Source of the DNA: JBMNQI01 sp050944055
GTDB lineage: Bacteria; Bacillota; Clostridia; Oscillospirales; Oscillospiraceae
Reading direction: 5' to 3'
NCBI GenBank assembly: GCA_050944055.1
Contig: JBMNQI010000041.1
Location: 1-21,992, forward strand
DNA length: 21,992 nt
The notes below the pieces were generated by a model. It searched no databases and was not told where the DNA came from. It saw only the letters and a program-made list of their open reading frames with translations. Below are positions 20,766 through 21,992 of this stretch, in pieces; position 1 is the first letter of the stretch; the number at the start of each line of letters is the position of its first letter. The translations under genes and the position numbers were made by a program.

Positions 20766-21929
20766 TTATAGAGCCATCCTGTAAATCTCTTCGCATTCCG
20801 AAGGCGCAAGCCGCCGCCCGAATGACACGGCGACACAGCGGCGGGACATTTCCGGGATAAGCCTGTCGTCTATGTTTAACTCGGAAAGGCGCGTGGGGAG
20901 CTCAAGAAATCTCAGGAAGCTCTCAAACCTCTCAATACCAAGCAGCGCCGCCTCCTCGCCGCAGTATGAGGGCAGATCGACGTCCATTACACGCCGGGCA
21001 AACTGGATGAACTTTTCGGGGTGTTTCTTACAGAAGTAGCGCATCCACGCCGGGAAGATTATTGAAAGCCCCGCGCCGTGCGCGATGTCATAAAACGCGC
21101 TCAGCTCATGCTCCAGACGGTGCGACGCCCAGGACTGCGCCCGCCCGACTCCCAGGATGTCGCAGTGGGCGACGGCGGCGGCCCACATGATTTCAGCCCG
21201 GGCGTTGTAATCTTCGGGATTCTTTTTGATTATCGGGACGTTGACCAGAATTGACTTCATAACAGCCTCGCTCATACGGTCCGTAATATCCACGTACTCC
21301 GTATCGGTGAAATAGCGCTCAAAAATATGAGCCAGCATATCGCAGACGCCGCATGCGGTCTGATACCAGGGCAGGGAAAACGTGAGTTCCGGGTTCATAA
21401 GCGCAAACTCCGGGCGGTTTCGCGCATAATTGCTCGCGAGCTTTTGATTCGTATCCTCGCGCGAGATGACTATTGAATAGCTCAATTCGCTCCCGGCGGC
21501 CGGAAGCGTCGGAATAGCGCCGAGGGGCAGTCTTTCCCATGAATCGTCGAGCTTTTTTTCGCCTGTGAATATATCCCATATATCTCCGCCGTACCCGACT
21601 CCCCAGGCTATAGCCTTTGCAGAGTCTATGACGCTGCCGCCGCCTACCGCCAGTATGCAGTCGACTCCCTCGCGCCTGCAAATGTCGATACCTTCATGCA
21701 CAAGGCTAAGGCGCGGATTGGGGACGACGCCGCCAAGCTCAACAAAATCCATACCCGCGTCCCCGAGGGATTTTATGACACGGTCATAAAGCCCGGATTT
21801 TTTTATGCTGCCCCCGCCGTAGTGAAGCAGAGCCTTCTTCCCGTACTTTTTGAGCATTTTGCCCGCTTCCGCCTCGACACCGCGGCCGAAACGCACGTCC
21901 GTATAGCTCCAGTATGAAAAGTTATTCAA
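20766..21929 (-). CDS. Iron-containing alcohol dehydrogenase, butanol dehydrogenase (BdhA/YqhD) type
   Basis: A 387-residue group III alcohol dehydrogenase that reduces short aldehydes such as butyraldehyde with NAD(P)H. YGGGSIKKSGLYD (about 37-49) and AVGGGSVIDSAK (94-105) form the nucleotide site. The metal ligands are Asp197 and His201 in CDMLAHIFE, His270 in WASHRLEHEL and His284 in DIAHGAGLSI, with the family's usual 4- and 14-residue spacings. The AGSELSYSIVISRE loop is also typical of this branch. It starts with TTG (21927-21929) preceded by AAGGAGG (21938-21944) at ideal spacing. It could balance redox during fermentation or detoxify aldehydes; cofactor choice is not certain from sequence. 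Confidence 0.92.
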   Translation of the reverse strand: MNNFSYWSYTDVRFGRGVEAEAGKMLKKYGKKALLHYGGGSIKKSGLYDRVIKSLGDAGMDFVELGGVVPNPRLSLVHEGIDICRREGVDCILAVGGGSVIDSAKAIAWGVGYGGDIWDIFTGEKKLDDSWERLPLGAIPTLPAAGSELSYSIVISREDTNQKLASNYARNRPEFALMNPELTFSLPWYQTACGVCDMLAHIFERYFTDTEYVDITDRMSEAVMKSILVNVPIIKKNPEDYNARAEIMWAAAVAHCDILGVGRAQSWASHRLEHELSAFYDIAHGAGLSIIFPAWMRYFCKKHPEKFIQFARRVMDVDLPSYCGEEAALLGIERFESFLRFLELPTRLSELNIDDRLIPEMSRRCVAVSFGRRLAPSECEEIYRMAL

Positions 21930-21953
21930 TTAACACGCCTCCTTCAATTAGAA

Positions 21954-21982
21954 ATTATATTAGGTTTAAATTTACTTGTCCA
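21954..21982 (-). promoter_or_regulatory. Promoter of the alcohol dehydrogenase gene
   Basis: On the minus strand: TGGACA (21977-21982), a 17-bp spacer and a perfect TATAAT (21954-21959), about 24 bases before the TTG start. It lies at the window's right edge, so upstream control sites may be cut off. Confidence 0.7.
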
Positions 21983-21992
21983 GTTATGTTTT

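Noticed and set aside
1..21992. CRISPR array, transposon, prophage or defence island
   Set aside because: I saw no regularly spaced repeats, transposase, integrase or phage genes; all sizeable genes are metabolic, transport or envelope genes.

Overview
The window looks like chromosomal DNA of a strictly anaerobic, fermentative member of the Clostridia (Bacillota). The evidence is a DUF3048 (YerB-like) envelope protein, a diaminopimelate decarboxylase of the GIHAF/CENND type that I recognise from clostridial relatives, a separate crotonase plus 3-hydroxybutyryl-CoA dehydrogenase pair, a butyrate kinase-family gene, a BdhA/YqhD-type iron alcohol dehydrogenase, AGGAGG-type ribosome binding sites and several TTG starts. 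Coding DNA is fairly GC-rich with many ATA codons, while promoters sit in sharp AT-rich islands. No species can be named from sequence alone. I see no tRNA, rRNA, CRISPR array, insertion sequence, integrase or recognisable transcription factor gene.

Layout. (1) 1-5508, plus strand: an arginine operon with the end of argH, then argC, argJ, argB, argD and argF, tightly packed and partly overlapping. It covers every step from N-acetylglutamate to citrulline, plus the last step; argG is not in the window. (2) 5594-8530: an AGCS sodium:amino-acid symporter with an unusual N-terminal extension, facing a DUF3048 protein across hairpin terminators. (3) 8633-12725, plus strand: a 77-residue acidic protein of unknown function abutting a DUF554 membrane protein, then an OFA-type MFS transporter, then crt and hbd under their own promoter, closed by a strong bidirectional terminator. 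(4) 12732-16065, minus strand: a methylmalonyl-CoA epimerase-like VOC protein, a MATE exporter and a diaminopimelate decarboxylase, each with its own promoter. (5) 16420-18197, plus strand: a eukaryotic-type (type II) isocitrate dehydrogenase coupled to a nitroreductase-family flavoprotein. (6) 18292-21929: an unusual crotonase-superfamily protein resembling 6-oxocamphor hydrolase (minus), divergent from a butyrate kinase-family gene (plus), followed by a convergent iron alcohol dehydrogenase (minus).

How the genes may work together. Region 1 makes ornithine and citrulline; icd supplies 2-oxoglutarate and hence glutamate for it; the decarboxylase makes lysine from diaminopimelate. crt, hbd, the butyrate kinase-like gene and the alcohol dehydrogenase suggest four-carbon acyl fermentation, but thiolase, butyryl-CoA dehydrogenase/Etf and phosphotransbutyrylase are absent, so any complete route needs genes elsewhere.

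Most of the window is ordinary metabolism. The parts that best reward a second look are the 6-oxocamphor-hydrolase-like protein, which keeps the expected catalytic His/Asp residues and has an acidic insertion; the isocitrate dehydrogenase with Gln where the NADP-binding Arg is expected; and several palindromes placed in promoters or leaders although no regulator gene is nearby.
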